A DNA stretch of 64,000 nt from Pseudarthrobacter phenanthrenivorans. Lineage in GTDB: Bacteria; Actinomycetota; Actinomycetes; Actinomycetales; Micrococcaceae. The translations under genes and the position numbers were made by a program. Shown piece after piece: positions 35,459-43,656 of the stretch. Numbering within the stretch: position 1 is the stretch's first letter; the number at the start of each line of letters is the position of its first letter. The notes beneath the pieces were generated by a model, which saw nothing but the letters and a program-made list of their open reading frames with translations, was not told the origin of the DNA and searched no databases. Where the stretch lies: NCBI RefSeq assembly GCF_000813845.1, contig NZ_JWTB01000014.1, forward strand, positions 168,876-232,875. Direction: 5' to 3'.

Positions 35459-36805
35459 ATGACTGACAGCACAGCCACGCCTGAAGACTGGAACAAGTTG
35501 TCCCGTCCCGTGCCGGAGTGGTTCCAGAACGCGCCGTTCGGCATCTTCATCCACTGGGGCGCCTACTCCGTCCCCGCCTGGGCCGAACCCATCGGCGCGC
35601 TGGGCACCATAGAGGACCACGAGTGGTTTACCCACAACCCCTACGCGGAGTGGTACTACAACACCATCCGCATTGACGGCAGCCCTGCCCAACAGCACCA
35701 CCGGGAGGTCTTCGGAGGAGAGGACTACGACGCCTTCCTGGACCAATGGAAAGCAGAACAGTTCGATCCGGCGGACTGGGCTGAGCTGTTCAAATTCGCC
35801 GGTGCCGACTACGTGGTGCCCACCACGAAGCACCATGACGGTATTGCGCTCTGGGACGCTCCGGGAACAGGGGAACGGAACACGGTCCACCGCGGACCGC
35901 GCAGGGACCTGATCGGCGAAATCGCCCGCGCTGTGGACGACAAGGGCCTGAAGCTGGGGCTGTACTATTCCGGCGGCCTGGACTGGCACGTACGTCCCTT
36001 CCCGCCGCACGTAACCAGCGAAAGCGTCCACGACACGTCCCGCCCCAAGGACGCCGGCTACGCCGAGTACGCCTACAACCACGTGGTGGACCTGGTGGAT
36101 AAGTACCAGCCGGACGTCCTGTGGAACGACATCGAATGGCCCGACGCCGGCAAGCACTTTGGCGAGCACGGCCTCGGCACGCTGTTCGAGCACTTCTACT
36201 CGATCAATCCGCAGGGCGTGGTGAACGACCGTTGGGGCGCCACCCACAAGGACTACGCCACCAGCGAATACGAAGCCGCCAGGGAGAACGAGTCCGAATC
36301 CGAGTGGGAGAACTGCAGGGGAATCGGATTCTCCTTCGGCTACAACCAGGTGGAAGGTCCGGAGCAGTCGTTGACCGGCCGGCAGTTGGCCCGCCACCTC
36401 ACAGACGTTGTATCCCGCGGCGGCCATTTCCTTTTGAACGTGGGTCCCCGGGCCGACGGGACCATCCCTGAGATCCAGCGCCAGGCCCTGACAGGTCTCG
36501 GCGAGTGGATGGCCACTGCCAAGCAGTACCTTGTGGGGGCCCGTCCGCTCCAGGATGGAATGGCGGCAAGCAGCGAGGACCCCTGGATCCGCTGGGTGGA
36601 CCGCGGAACGGAGGCCGTGGCTTTCGTTGACTCGCCGGGCGGGGGAACGGAAGCTGCCATCAAGCTGGACGCGGGCAGGTTCTCATTGTCACAGGCGGTA
36701 GCGGAAGGTGCCGGTGGAACGGTCCAGGCGACCGGGGACGGGCTCAATGTCACCCTGTTGCCTGACCGGCCCGGCCCTGCCATCATCCGCGTCCCCAAGG
36801 CGTAG
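35459..36805 (+). CDS. GH29 alpha-L-fucosidase, cytoplasmic
   Basis: A 448-residue retaining glycosidase releasing L-fucose from fucosides. ATG 35459 has TTGGAG ahead; there is no signal peptide, so hydrolysis happens inside the cell after ABC import. GH29 marks: WFQNAPFGIFIHWGAYSVPAWAE (21-43), YVVPTTKHHDGIALWD (118-133), and the nucleophile Asp224 in VLWNDIEWPD. The C-terminal part from about 360 is a beta-sandwich-like domain. Its position at the end of the importer genes, divergent from the complete fucose-oxidation operon, makes a coherent fucoside utilisation system. Confidence 0.94.
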   Translation: MTDSTATPEDWNKLSRPVPEWFQNAPFGIFIHWGAYSVPAWAEPIGALGTIEDHEWFTHNPYAEWYYNTIRIDGSPAQQHHREVFGGEDYDAFLDQWKAEQFDPADWAELFKFAGADYVVPTTKHHDGIALWDAPGTGERNTVHRGPRRDLIGEIARAVDDKGLKLGLYYSGGLDWHVRPFPPHVTSESVHDTSRPKDAGYAEYAYNHVVDLVDKYQPDVLWNDIEWPDAGKHFGEHGLGTLFEHFYSINPQGVVNDRWGATHKDYATSEYEAARENESESEWENCRGIGFSFGYNQVEGPEQSLTGRQLARHLTDVVSRGGHFLLNVGPRADGTIPEIQRQALTGLGEWMATAKQYLVGARPLQDGMAASSEDPWIRWVDRGTEAVAFVDSPGGGTEAAIKLDAGRFSLSQAVAEGAGGTVQATGDGLNVTLLPDRPGPAIIRVPKA

Positions 36806-36820
36806 TCCCGGAAGTAACGT

Positions 36821-36858
36821 CGACGGCGGCGGCTGACCCGCCAAGGGGGCCGCCGTCG
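36821..36858. terminator. Hairpin between convergent genes, probable bidirectional terminator
   Basis: CGACGGCGGC (36821-36830) pairs with GCCGCCGTCG (36849-36858) in the gap between the fucosidase stop and the stop of the ArsR-SRPBCC gene on the other strand. Neither side has a T-run, which is common for high-GC actinobacterial terminators. Confidence 0.5.
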
Positions 36859-36884
36859 TGGTGCCTCAGCTCAAGATCCGCCGC

Positions 36885-37637
36885 TTACGTGTACATCAGC
36901 GAGCCGGGCGTAGTGAGCTTTTCGCCGGTCTCCAGCCAGGTCTTCAGGCCGGAGAGGATCATCGGCCAGCCGCCATAGAGCTGCTCATTGGCGCCTTCAC
37001 GCAGGTCGCTGTGGGTGACCGTGAGGTGGCAGGAATCGCCTACCGGCTCGATCTCCCAAGTGATTTTTGACGTGCCCTCGGCCTTGACGTCCTCGCCCCA
37101 CAAGGCGCGCATGGTCTGCACCAGGCGGCGCGGCGGATCCACCTCAAGGTTCTCGCCCTCGCCCAGCAGGTCGCCGGCCTTGGGATTGCCCATCTCGAAC
37201 CGTCCGCCCGGAACCCAGTCGGATTTCAGTGTGTTTCCGAACTGGTACTTGCTGCGGATCCCGCTGTCCGTGATGGCTTCCCAGAGCCGTTCCGGTGTGG
37301 TCTTGATGTAAATCTCGAAAATCTTTTCCATGGGACTTTCCAATCTGGATTTGAGGTCGCTGAGGGCAGCGGCCCATGGTTCTGCGTATTTGCTGACCCA
37401 GCGGTCGTGGACCAGACGGATGGGGACCGGGTTCAGGAAATGCAGCTTCTCCCGGCCCCGACGGCGGGTGACCACCAGGCCTGCGTCCTCCAGGATGCGG
37501 AGGTGCTTGGCGATCCCGAAGCGGGTCATGTCGAAACGGGCCTCAAGGGCGCTCAGCGTCTGCCCGTCCTCGCGGAACAGCTCGTCGAGCAGGTCCCGCC
37601 GGGTGGGGTCGGAGAGCGCCTTGAACACGTCGTCCAT
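36885..37637 (-). CDS. ArsR-family HTH fused to an SRPBCC (AHSA1) domain
   Basis: A 250-residue two-domain protein. Residues 1-98 are an ArsR-type winged helix (VFKALSDPTRRDLLDELFREDGQTLSALEARFDMTRFGIAKHLRILEDAGLV). Residues about 102-235 are an SRPBCC/AHSA1 ligand-binding fold (MEKIFEIYIKTTPERLWEAITD; GGRFEMGNPKAGDLLGEG; ITWEIEPVGDSCHLTVTH). Metal-sensing Cys motifs of classic ArsR are absent, so the SRPBCC domain probably supplies the sensing, perhaps of a hydrophobic ligand. ATG 37637 is set by the promoter, whose -10 ends six bases before it; the transcript should be leaderless. A GTGAC/GTCAC palindrome in the promoter spacer suggests autorepression. Confidence 0.87.
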   Translation of the reverse strand: MDDVFKALSDPTRRDLLDELFREDGQTLSALEARFDMTRFGIAKHLRILEDAGLVVTRRRGREKLHFLNPVPIRLVHDRWVSKYAEPWAAALSDLKSRLESPMEKIFEIYIKTTPERLWEAITDSGIRSKYQFGNTLKSDWVPGGRFEMGNPKAGDLLGEGENLEVDPPRRLVQTMRALWGEDVKAEGTSKITWEIEPVGDSCHLTVTHSDLREGANEQLYGGWPMILSGLKTWLETGEKLTTPGSLMYT

Positions 37638-37643
37638 GCGCCA

Positions 37644-37673
37644 ATAATAGGTGACTAAAAGGTCACATATCAA
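37644..37673 (-). promoter_or_regulatory. Leaderless promoter with an inverted-repeat operator in the spacer
   Basis: On the minus strand TTGATA (37673-37668) and TATTAT (37649-37644) are separated by 18 bases. The -10 ends six bases before ATG 37637. Inside the spacer GTGAC/GTCAC (37651-37655, 37662-37666) form an inverted repeat, ideally placed for the encoded ArsR protein to block RNA polymerase. Confidence 0.65.
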
Positions 37674-37686
37674 TAGTCCTGCGGGA

Positions 37687-38925
37687 TCAGTTGTGCGCAG
37701 CCAGGTTCCTGTCCCGCTCCTCGAAGACGTCCTCGCCGGGACCGGTGAAGGCCCGGGAGCGCTCCACCGCCTCGATGGAGCCGGTGAACAGCTGGGACTC
37801 ATGCGGGTCCGCCGGGGGCCGCGCCCCTGCCGCCCCGGCCGAACCCAGCCCGCGCAGGGGTGCCCTGCGCCGGGTGGCTGTGCCGCCGTCGTCGTCCGCC
37901 GCCTGCTCCCAGCGCTGGTGCGGCAGGGCCTGCGGATGGCTCAGCTGGAGGAATGTGACCATGGTTTCGCGGACCAGGCAGCGCAGGTCGAAGAGCGCGG
38001 CGCTGTCCGCGGCGCTGACCAGGATCCGGACCCGGACGAAGCCGCCGGTGGCGTCGGTGATCTGCAGGACGCCCACGCGCTGATCCCACAGTTCGGTGCC
38101 GGCCAGGACCCGGCGGAGCTCGGTGCGCATGTCTTCCACGGGAGCGCGCCAGTCAAGGTCGAACTCCACGGTGCCCATCACCTCGGACTGGCGTCGGGTC
38201 CAGTTCTCGAACGGGGTGGTGGTGAAGTAGGTGGAAGGCAGGATCAGGCGGCGGTCGTCCCAGAGATGCACCACCACGTAGGTGAGCGTGATTTCCTCGA
38301 TCCGGCCCCACTCCTTCTGGACCACCACCACGTCATCCACCCGGATGGCGTCGGTGAAGGCCAGCTGCATGCCGGCGAAAACGTTGACCAGCGACGTCTG
38401 TGCGGCCAGGCCTGCCACGATCGAGATGACACCGGCGGAGGCAAGCAACCCGGCGCCCAGCGCCTGGATGGCCGGGAAGGTCAGCATCGCGGTGCCGACG
38501 GCGAGCACCACCACCAGTGCCACGGCGATCCGCCGCGCCAGGATCATCTGCGTGCGCAGCCGCCGTGCCCGGCGGTTGTCCGCCACGTCAACGCTGTGCC
38601 GGGTCAGCACCACTGCCTCCACGATGAGCAGCACGGCGATAGCGAGCCAGGCCACGGCGCCAATGAGGGCGATGAGCAGGAGATGGTCGACGCCGGCGTG
38701 CCAGCTTTCGCTTCCGGCGGTAAGGCCCAGCGCCGTGCGGACGCCCACCAGGCACAGTGCCAGCCGCAGCGGCTGCCGGGCCACCCGGGACGTGGCCTGC
38801 AGCTCCGGGCGATTCCGGTTCAGCTTCAGGACGATCTTGCGGAGCAGCCAGGACAATGCCAGTCCGGCCACCACCGCCAGGGCTGTGGCAATGAAGGGCA
38901 ATGCGGGATTCAGGACAGCTAGCAT
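37687..38925 (-). CDS. MscS-family mechanosensitive ion channel
   Basis: A 412-residue membrane protein with about five spans. The pore helix and beta domain are typical: LASAGVISIVAGLAAQTSLVNVFAGMQLAFTDAIRVDDVVVV, followed by GRIEEITLTYVVVHLWDDRRLILPSTYFTTTPFENWTR. It should open on membrane tension to release solutes in osmotic downshock. The C-terminal 80 residues (from about 330, HQRWEQAADDDGG) are charged and Gly/Ala-rich, longer than in E. coli MscS, and probably cytoplasmic. Confidence 0.9.
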   Translation of the reverse strand: MLAVLNPALPFIATALAVVAGLALSWLLRKIVLKLNRNRPELQATSRVARQPLRLALCLVGVRTALGLTAGSESWHAGVDHLLLIALIGAVAWLAIAVLLIVEAVVLTRHSVDVADNRRARRLRTQMILARRIAVALVVVLAVGTAMLTFPAIQALGAGLLASAGVISIVAGLAAQTSLVNVFAGMQLAFTDAIRVDDVVVVQKEWGRIEEITLTYVVVHLWDDRRLILPSTYFTTTPFENWTRRQSEVMGTVEFDLDWRAPVEDMRTELRRVLAGTELWDQRVGVLQITDATGGFVRVRILVSAADSAALFDLRCLVRETMVTFLQLSHPQALPHQRWEQAADDDGGTATRRRAPLRGLGSAGAAGARPPADPHESQLFTGSIEAVERSRAFTGPGEDVFEERDRNLAAHN

Positions 38926-39004
38926 CCTTTAAGGTCTATCAAGCCTGCCCCGGGCCCCGAAATTGGACAGGGGCGCAGGCGTGTCCGTCCCGGGCGGCGG
39001 GAGG

Positions 39005-39412
39005 CTATGGCCCGATGGGCAGCAGGAGCAGCGCCACCAAGGCAGGGACGGTGGCGGCGAGTGTCCCCGGCACGCTCTCCCATTTCCTTGGGTAGTGGCC
39101 CTGCAGGTCCGCCAGCAGCATGGTGGGGGCCGTGAGGACCATGTTGGCGCAGCAATAGACCACCAGGGTGTAGCCAACCACGAGGTGTCCGGTGTTGGCG
39201 GCCACCACACCCGCGATCACGCCCAGGGCGATGACCAGGTTCTTGTACCCGGTGGGGATGGCCCACATCATCACCGCACGGACGTTTTCGGGCGGCGTGC
39301 TCAGGAATTTCTGGGCCCAGCGGTGGCGTTGGAGGAGGAAGCTTTCCAGCGGAAACACGAAGATGTAGATGGCGGCGGCCAACACCGCGAAAACCTGCGA
39401 GACGGCGTTCAT
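39005..39412 (-). CDS. DUF1304 small membrane protein
   Basis: A 135-residue protein with four predicted membrane spans. The stretch AAAIYIFVFPLESFLLQRHRWAQKFLSTP and later MWAIPTGYKNLVIALG identify the DUF1304 family, whose function is not known. There is no Shine-Dalgarno: TAATCT ends six bases before the ATG, the leaderless arrangement. It stands alone between the channel gene (same strand) and a divergent cupin gene. Confidence 0.85.
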   Translation of the reverse strand: MNAVSQVFAVLAAAIYIFVFPLESFLLQRHRWAQKFLSTPPENVRAVMMWAIPTGYKNLVIALGVIAGVVAANTGHLVVGYTLVVYCCANMVLTAPTMLLADLQGHYPRKWESVPGTLAATVPALVALLLLPIGP

Positions 39413-39566
39413 GCACGAAGATTAGGCCGGTGGCGGCGCCGTGTTCCATCCCCGGAATGGGGGATTCCCTACGCTGCGCGGCAGCCGGGACCCTTTCATC
39501 GGCACGCGCTGCAGGCCGGGGCGCTGACCGTCGCCAGCCGGGCGCCCGGTGGGTAGCCTTGGGCGC

Positions 39567-39902
39567 ATGCAGAAGATATCAATCGATGCGCTGGCCCGGC
39601 AGCAGCTCGAGGCAGCCCTTGCGTCCACCAACGGCCGCGCCGCCGACACCGTATACGGCGGACACGAGAAGATCCTCCGGCAGACGGTCATCGCCATGAA
39701 AGCCGGGACCCGGCTGAGCGAGCACCAGAATCCCGGCGACGCCACGGTGTTCGTGGTCCAGGGTTGCCTCAACCTGCGCGCCGGCGGTGAATCCTGGCAG
39801 GGAAAGGCCGGCGACCTCCTGATCGTTCCGCCCGGTCTGCACAGCCTCGACGCGGAAGAGGACTCCACTTTCCTGTTCACAGTGGCCAAATACCGGGACT
39901 GA
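39567..39902 (+). CDS. Small cupin-domain protein
   Basis: A 111-residue single-domain cupin. The metal motif is partly kept: GTRLSEHQNPGDATVFVVQGCL gives the first cupin box with one His and Glu/Asp variation, and PPGLHSLDAEEDSTFLFTV the second with His. It is similar to the small cupins often linked to polyketide or stress functions; the role is unknown. TAGCCT lies seven bases before the ATG and no Shine-Dalgarno is visible, so the message is probably leaderless. Confidence 0.8.
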   Translation: MQKISIDALARQQLEAALASTNGRAADTVYGGHEKILRQTVIAMKAGTRLSEHQNPGDATVFVVQGCLNLRAGGESWQGKAGDLLIVPPGLHSLDAEEDSTFLFTVAKYRD

Positions 39903-39907
39903 CCCGA

Positions 39908-39967
39908 ATCGATTGCTCCGTAGATGTCGTTATGCCGGTGCAAAGCGACATCTAGGGAGCAATCGAT
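39908..39967. repeat. Long intergenic palindrome, 22-base arms, one mismatch
   Basis: The arms 39908-39929 (beginning ATCGATTGCTCC) and 39946-39967 (ending GGAGCAATCGAT) pair over 22 positions with a single mismatch, around a 16-base loop. It begins six bases after the cupin stop and lies in the gap of a convergent gene pair. It may be a bidirectional terminator or a copy of a repetitive extragenic palindrome family. Confidence 0.72.
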
Positions 39968-40039
39968 GGCCGGTAGTACGGCGCCTGCCGGGCTCCCCCA
40001 GCGGAAGCCCGGCAGCCGCCGTCGTGCCACACCGGTCCG

Positions 40040-40876
40040 TCAGCCGCCGGACTGCACCTTGGACTTCGGGGGAGGCGGGCCGTCAGGCACGCCGCTGTCG
40101 GGCCGTCCCTTGGTGACCGGCCGCCCTGCGCCCGGTTGTTCCTGGCTGCCGGGTGCCGGCTGGCCGGTCAGCGGCTGCGCCGCAGTAGGGAAGGGGCTTG
40201 GGGACTTGTCCTCCTGCAGTCCTTCCGGGCCTGGCCGGCCGGATGCGCCGGGTCCGGGCTCCTGTACCTCCGCTGACCCACCCGGCTGCCGGGCTGCCTC
40301 CCGCTGGCCGTCCGCGGGAATCTGTCCCGGATCGGAGGACCGCTGCCCGGTCGTTGGCGGGGCTGGTGCGGGCGGCGGATTTCCCCCTCCCGGGGCAGGC
40401 ACGACGGCGGCGCCGGAGCCTGGTGCTTCGTCGCCCGGCGCCGGGTCCGGGGTAGTCGGGGCCGGGGGTGCCGGAGCGTCCGGAACGGGCGGCGCGAACG
40501 ATCGAATGATGGTGCTGATGGTTCCCTCAGCGCCTCGCCGGATCGTCTCATTGCCCGCTGCCGCGCCGCCGGCAACACCGAGTGAGGCGGCGACGGCAAG
40601 GCTGGTCAGCACCACCCGGCTCTTCTTCCGTGCTCTTCCCGCGTGTTGGCTGTTTCCATCCGCCACAGAGATGATGTCCGCTGTGTCCGGCATGCCCATG
40701 AGCGCCCGGAGCGCCGCCGAGGGTTCCGGGACCTCCGTATCCCTCATGGCCTTCAGCTGCAACAGCACCCGCCGCAGCCCGGGGTCCGCCGGGAAACCGG
40801 CTTCGGCCAGGAGTTGGTCCACGGCCTGTTCGTCATCCGGCCGCCGCTCAAAAGTTCCTCTGTTTGTGCTCGTCAT
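40040..40876 (-). CDS. Single-span membrane partner of the ECF sigma factor, Pro-rich extracytoplasmic tail
   Basis: A 278-residue protein. Residues 1-80 are cytoplasmic and helical (DDEQAVDQLLAEAGFPADPGLRRVLLQLKAMRD; SAALRALMGMPDTADIISVADG). A membrane segment follows (SRVVLTSLAVAASLGVAGG, about 86-104). The last 150 residues are Pro/Gly/Ala-rich, probably unstructured and outside the cell. Its ATG overlaps the sigma factor stop (ATGA), the usual layout of an anti-sigma gene, but no zinc anti-sigma His-Cys motif is visible, so the inhibitory role is inferred from position only. Confidence 0.68.
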   Translation of the reverse strand: MTSTNRGTFERRPDDEQAVDQLLAEAGFPADPGLRRVLLQLKAMRDTEVPEPSAALRALMGMPDTADIISVADGNSQHAGRARKKSRVVLTSLAVAASLGVAGGAAAGNETIRRGAEGTISTIIRSFAPPVPDAPAPPAPTTPDPAPGDEAPGSGAAVVPAPGGGNPPPAPAPPTTGQRSSDPGQIPADGQREAARQPGGSAEVQEPGPGASGRPGPEGLQEDKSPSPFPTAAQPLTGQPAPGSQEQPGAGRPVTKGRPDSGVPDGPPPPKSKVQSGG

Positions 40877-41421
40877 GACCGGTCTTCTCTCAGTGCGGGG
40901 CGCAGCTTCCGGAGCCGGCACAGGGCCCGGCGCTGAAGCTGCTTGATGGCGCCGGGTGTCTTGCCCATGATTTCGGCGGTCGTTTCCACGGACAGGTCGG
41001 CCACCACCCTCAACGCAATGACCTCCTGCTGCTCGGGCTGGAGCACCGAGAGCAGGTCTTTGACGTTGCCCGAGCCTTCAACGGCGAGGAGCTGGTCCTC
41101 CGCGGAGTCGCTGCAGCGCGGATCAGCCTCGGGGGTGTAGTCCGCGGTGGCCGGCGCCTTGAGGCGGCGCCGGTGCTCATCCACGTACCGGGCGTGGGCA
41201 ATGGAAAAGGCGAGGGACTTGACCCCCTTCATCCCCCCGCACACGCTCCCGAGTTGGGGGTAAAGGGCCAGGAAGACTTCCTGGGTCAGCCCCTCCGGGT
41301 CCTCGACGTTGCGGGCGCGCAGGTAGCTGAGAACGGCAGGGGAGAACTCCCGGTAAGCGGCACAAAACAGGCGCTCGTCCGGTGGTCCGGGCGCCGGTGT
41401 TTCGTCCTTGACCGTATGCAT
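40873..41421 (-). CDS. ECF-type sigma factor (sigma-70 family)
   Basis: A 182-residue RNA polymerase sigma subunit. Region 2 is about 15-95 (SPAVLSYLRARNVEDPEGLTQEVFLALYPQL; SLAFSIAHARYVDEHRRRL) and region 4 about 120-175 (LLSVLQPEQQEVIALRVVADLSVETTAEIMGKTPGAIKQLQRRALCRLRKL), including the HTH that contacts the -35. ATG 41421 has AGGGGGG ahead. It is followed by a coupled membrane protein and preceded on the same strand by a secreted repeat protein, a plausible signal-regulator-output set. Confidence 0.9.
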   Translation of the reverse strand: MHTVKDETPAPGPPDERLFCAAYREFSPAVLSYLRARNVEDPEGLTQEVFLALYPQLGSVCGGMKGVKSLAFSIAHARYVDEHRRRLKAPATADYTPEADPRCSDSAEDQLLAVEGSGNVKDLLSVLQPEQQEVIALRVVADLSVETTAEIMGKTPGAIKQLQRRALCRLRKLRPALREDRS

Positions 41422-41521
41422 CCGCCCCCCTGCGGCAGGTTCCGCGTGCGGCATTCCCAACCTGGGCGGCTGCTCCGGACCGGCGGGGCGGCCTGGAGCA
41501 GCCGCAGAACCTCTTGTCAGG

Positions 41522-42184
41522 CTACCGCTGCGACCCGGTGCCGTGCTTGGCCCCGTTGCCGGACTGGTGCCCGGCAGCGCCGTTGGAAGCACCCGCGCCC
41601 TGGCGCTGCTCCTGGACCTGCTGCTGTCCCGTCGCGCCTTGTTCCACCTGGTCCTCGGTGGAGTCGCCGGTGGGAAGGCCGCCATCCTCGCCTCCTTCAG
41701 GGGCGGCAACGGTGTCGCAGTAGGCATCGATGCCGCTTTCGCCGCCGGCGGCCCGGGCCAGCGCCGCGAAGGCGGTCGAGGTGGGGCTCAGGCCGCCGTT
41801 GGTGAAGGCGTTGCACAGGCCGAACGCCGCCGGGCCGGTGGCGTCAGGGCCGGCTGCCGTGGAGGTGGGCGCGGGCTCAGGATCCGCCGTTTCCGTGGGC
41901 GAAGGCTCGGGAGTGTCCGTTTCCGTCTCCGTTGGTGTCGGCTCCGGAGCTTCTGTTTCGGTTTCCGTGGGACTCGGGTCAGGGGACTCGGTGTCCGTGG
42001 GCGTGGGTGACGCTGTTTCGGTCTCCGTGGGCGTGGGCGACGGCGACCCGGTGGCAGCCACCACCGGCGGGCTGTCCTGCGCTGACTCTGCCATGGCGGC
42101 GACGCCTGTGCCCCCGACGGCCAACGCGCCGGCTGCCAAAACGGTCATTGCCAGCTTGTTGCCTGAGATGGTGAAGAACGACAT
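41522..42184 (-). CDS. Secreted Thr/Pro/Glu-repeat protein next to the sigma module
   Basis: A 220-residue product with a signal peptide (MSFFTISGNKLAMTVLAAGA, cleavage near AMAES). A long PTPTETET / EPSPTETADPEP repeat follows (about 45-105), then a small domain with two Cys (FGLCNAFTNGGLSPTSTAFAALA and GIDAYCDTV) and a Gln/Gly-rich hydrophilic tail. The repeat looks like a wall-spanning or glycosylated stalk. GGAGGG precedes ATG 42184. The CNAF...YC domain recurs in actinobacterial proteins beside sigma factors as far as I recall; its function is unknown. Confidence 0.68.
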   Translation of the reverse strand: MSFFTISGNKLAMTVLAAGALAVGGTGVAAMAESAQDSPPVVAATGSPSPTPTETETASPTPTDTESPDPSPTETETEAPEPTPTETETDTPEPSPTETADPEPAPTSTAAGPDATGPAAFGLCNAFTNGGLSPTSTAFAALARAAGGESGIDAYCDTVAAPEGGEDGGLPTGDSTEDQVEQGATGQQQVQEQRQGAGASNGAAGHQSGNGAKHGTGSQR

Positions 42185-42330
42185 GAGACCCTCCGTTGAC
42201 GAATTTTTAAGGATTGCGATCAACTGCGCGGGATGTCCCCGCACTTAATGGATCGAAATACTCGTCATGGAGGTTACGGGTCGGCGGGAATCTTTTGACT
42301 ATTTTGTCATTTTCACCGCTGACGGTGCCG

Positions 42331-43590
42331 TTACCGTTCCTTCGCCAGCGTCTTCTCACCCACCGGCCGCGGTTCCAGCCAGATGCGTTCGCGCGGCCCC
42401 GGCGGGTAGGCGTACCGCTTCCCGGCGAGCGTGATCACCAGGGCAGCAACCACCGGGACCGCGGCCGCAACCGGCACCAGCAGTGGACCGCCCACCACAA
42501 GGGCGGCTGAACCGTACAGCGCACCGATGGTGATGCCGAGCTGGATGGTCAGCACGGTCAGCCCGTTGGCGGCCTCGCTGTACTCGCCGCCGGCCCGCAG
42601 GATGGCTGACTGGTTGTAGATGCCGATGGCACCCAGGCCCGCTCCCCAGACGGTCATGAGCACCAGGGCCAGCGGAAGGTTCCCCGCCGCAAAAGGCAGG
42701 AAGACCATCGATGCTGCGATGGCCGCCGTCGTTATCAGCAGCGACCGGCGGGGACGCGAATCAACGGTGAGGCCGGCAACCCAGATTCCCAGGAGGCCGG
42801 AGCCGCCCAGCACGGTGAGGGAGAGGCTGATGGCATAGTCGGGCAGGGCCGCCTCGCGGATGAACGGGGCAATGTAGGTGAAGAGGGCGAAGTGCGCCAG
42901 CACCAGGAGCGGCCAGGCGGTGGCCACGGACTTCACGCCCGGCTGGCCGATGGCCTTCCGCAGGGACGGCCGGGCGGCGTCGCTGATGCGGCGGACGCGG
43001 GGAAGAAGCCAAAACGCCAGGACTGTCAGTACCACGCCAAAGCCGGCGAGGACCAGGAACGCGGCACGCCAGCCAAGGAATCCGCCCAGGGCCGTGCCCA
43101 CCGGCGCACCGATGGCCAGGCCCAGGCTGTTGCCGCTGAACACGATCGCCAGGGCCTTGCCCACCTTGTCGGCAGGAACCACGCGGGAGACGAAGGGCGC
43201 CATAGTGGTCCAGAGCAGTCCGTGCGCCAGGCCACCCACCAGCCGGGCAACCATGGCGGCGGTGAAATCCGGAGCCAGGCCGACCATGGCGTTGCTGATT
43301 GCGAAGGTCAGGACCAGCCCCACGAGCAGGGCATGGCGCGGGATCTTCCCCAGCAGCCGGGCCGCCGGAACCACGGTGACAACGATGACGGCGGCGTAGG
43401 CGGCGGCAAGGTAGCCGGCGACCGGTTCCGACACCTCCAGGCCCGTGCTGATCTGGGGCAGCAGGCCGGACGGGAGGAGCTCGGTGGTGATGGCGGTAAA
43501 GGCGATGGTGGCAAGGACCACCATCGCGGCGTAGGGAAAACGGGCAGGTTCCGGCGCAGGGATCGCGGAAGACATGGGGGAGTGATCCAT
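42331..43590 (-). CDS. MFS exporter of the DHA1 (AraJ/YdhP) type
   Basis: A 419-residue 12-span transporter. The start PYAAMVVLATIAFTAITTELLPSGLLPQIS and motif A-like VGLAPDFTAAMVARLVGGLAHGLLWTTMAPFVSRVVPADKVGKALAI are typical of the AraJ/YdhP exporters. The first in-frame ATG directly follows an in-frame stop, so the start can be no earlier than 43590; a second ATG is at 43575. No Shine-Dalgarno is close. A perfect palindrome 67 bases upstream may be the operator of an unlinked regulator. Substrate unknown. Confidence 0.86.
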   Translation of the reverse strand: MDHSPMSSAIPAPEPARFPYAAMVVLATIAFTAITTELLPSGLLPQISTGLEVSEPVAGYLAAAYAAVIVVTVVPAARLLGKIPRHALLVGLVLTFAISNAMVGLAPDFTAAMVARLVGGLAHGLLWTTMAPFVSRVVPADKVGKALAIVFSGNSLGLAIGAPVGTALGGFLGWRAAFLVLAGFGVVLTVLAFWLLPRVRRISDAARPSLRKAIGQPGVKSVATAWPLLVLAHFALFTYIAPFIREAALPDYAISLSLTVLGGSGLLGIWVAGLTVDSRPRRSLLITTAAIAASMVFLPFAAGNLPLALVLMTVWGAGLGAIGIYNQSAILRAGGEYSEAANGLTVLTIQLGITIGALYGSAALVVGGPLLVPVAAAVPVVAALVITLAGKRYAYPPGPRERIWLEPRPVGEKTLAKER

Positions 43591-43656
43591 TCAAGGGAGG
43601 GGGATGGAACGCGGCTCGGCTCGCCGGACAATTCCTCCCTTAAATTTACAGGATCA

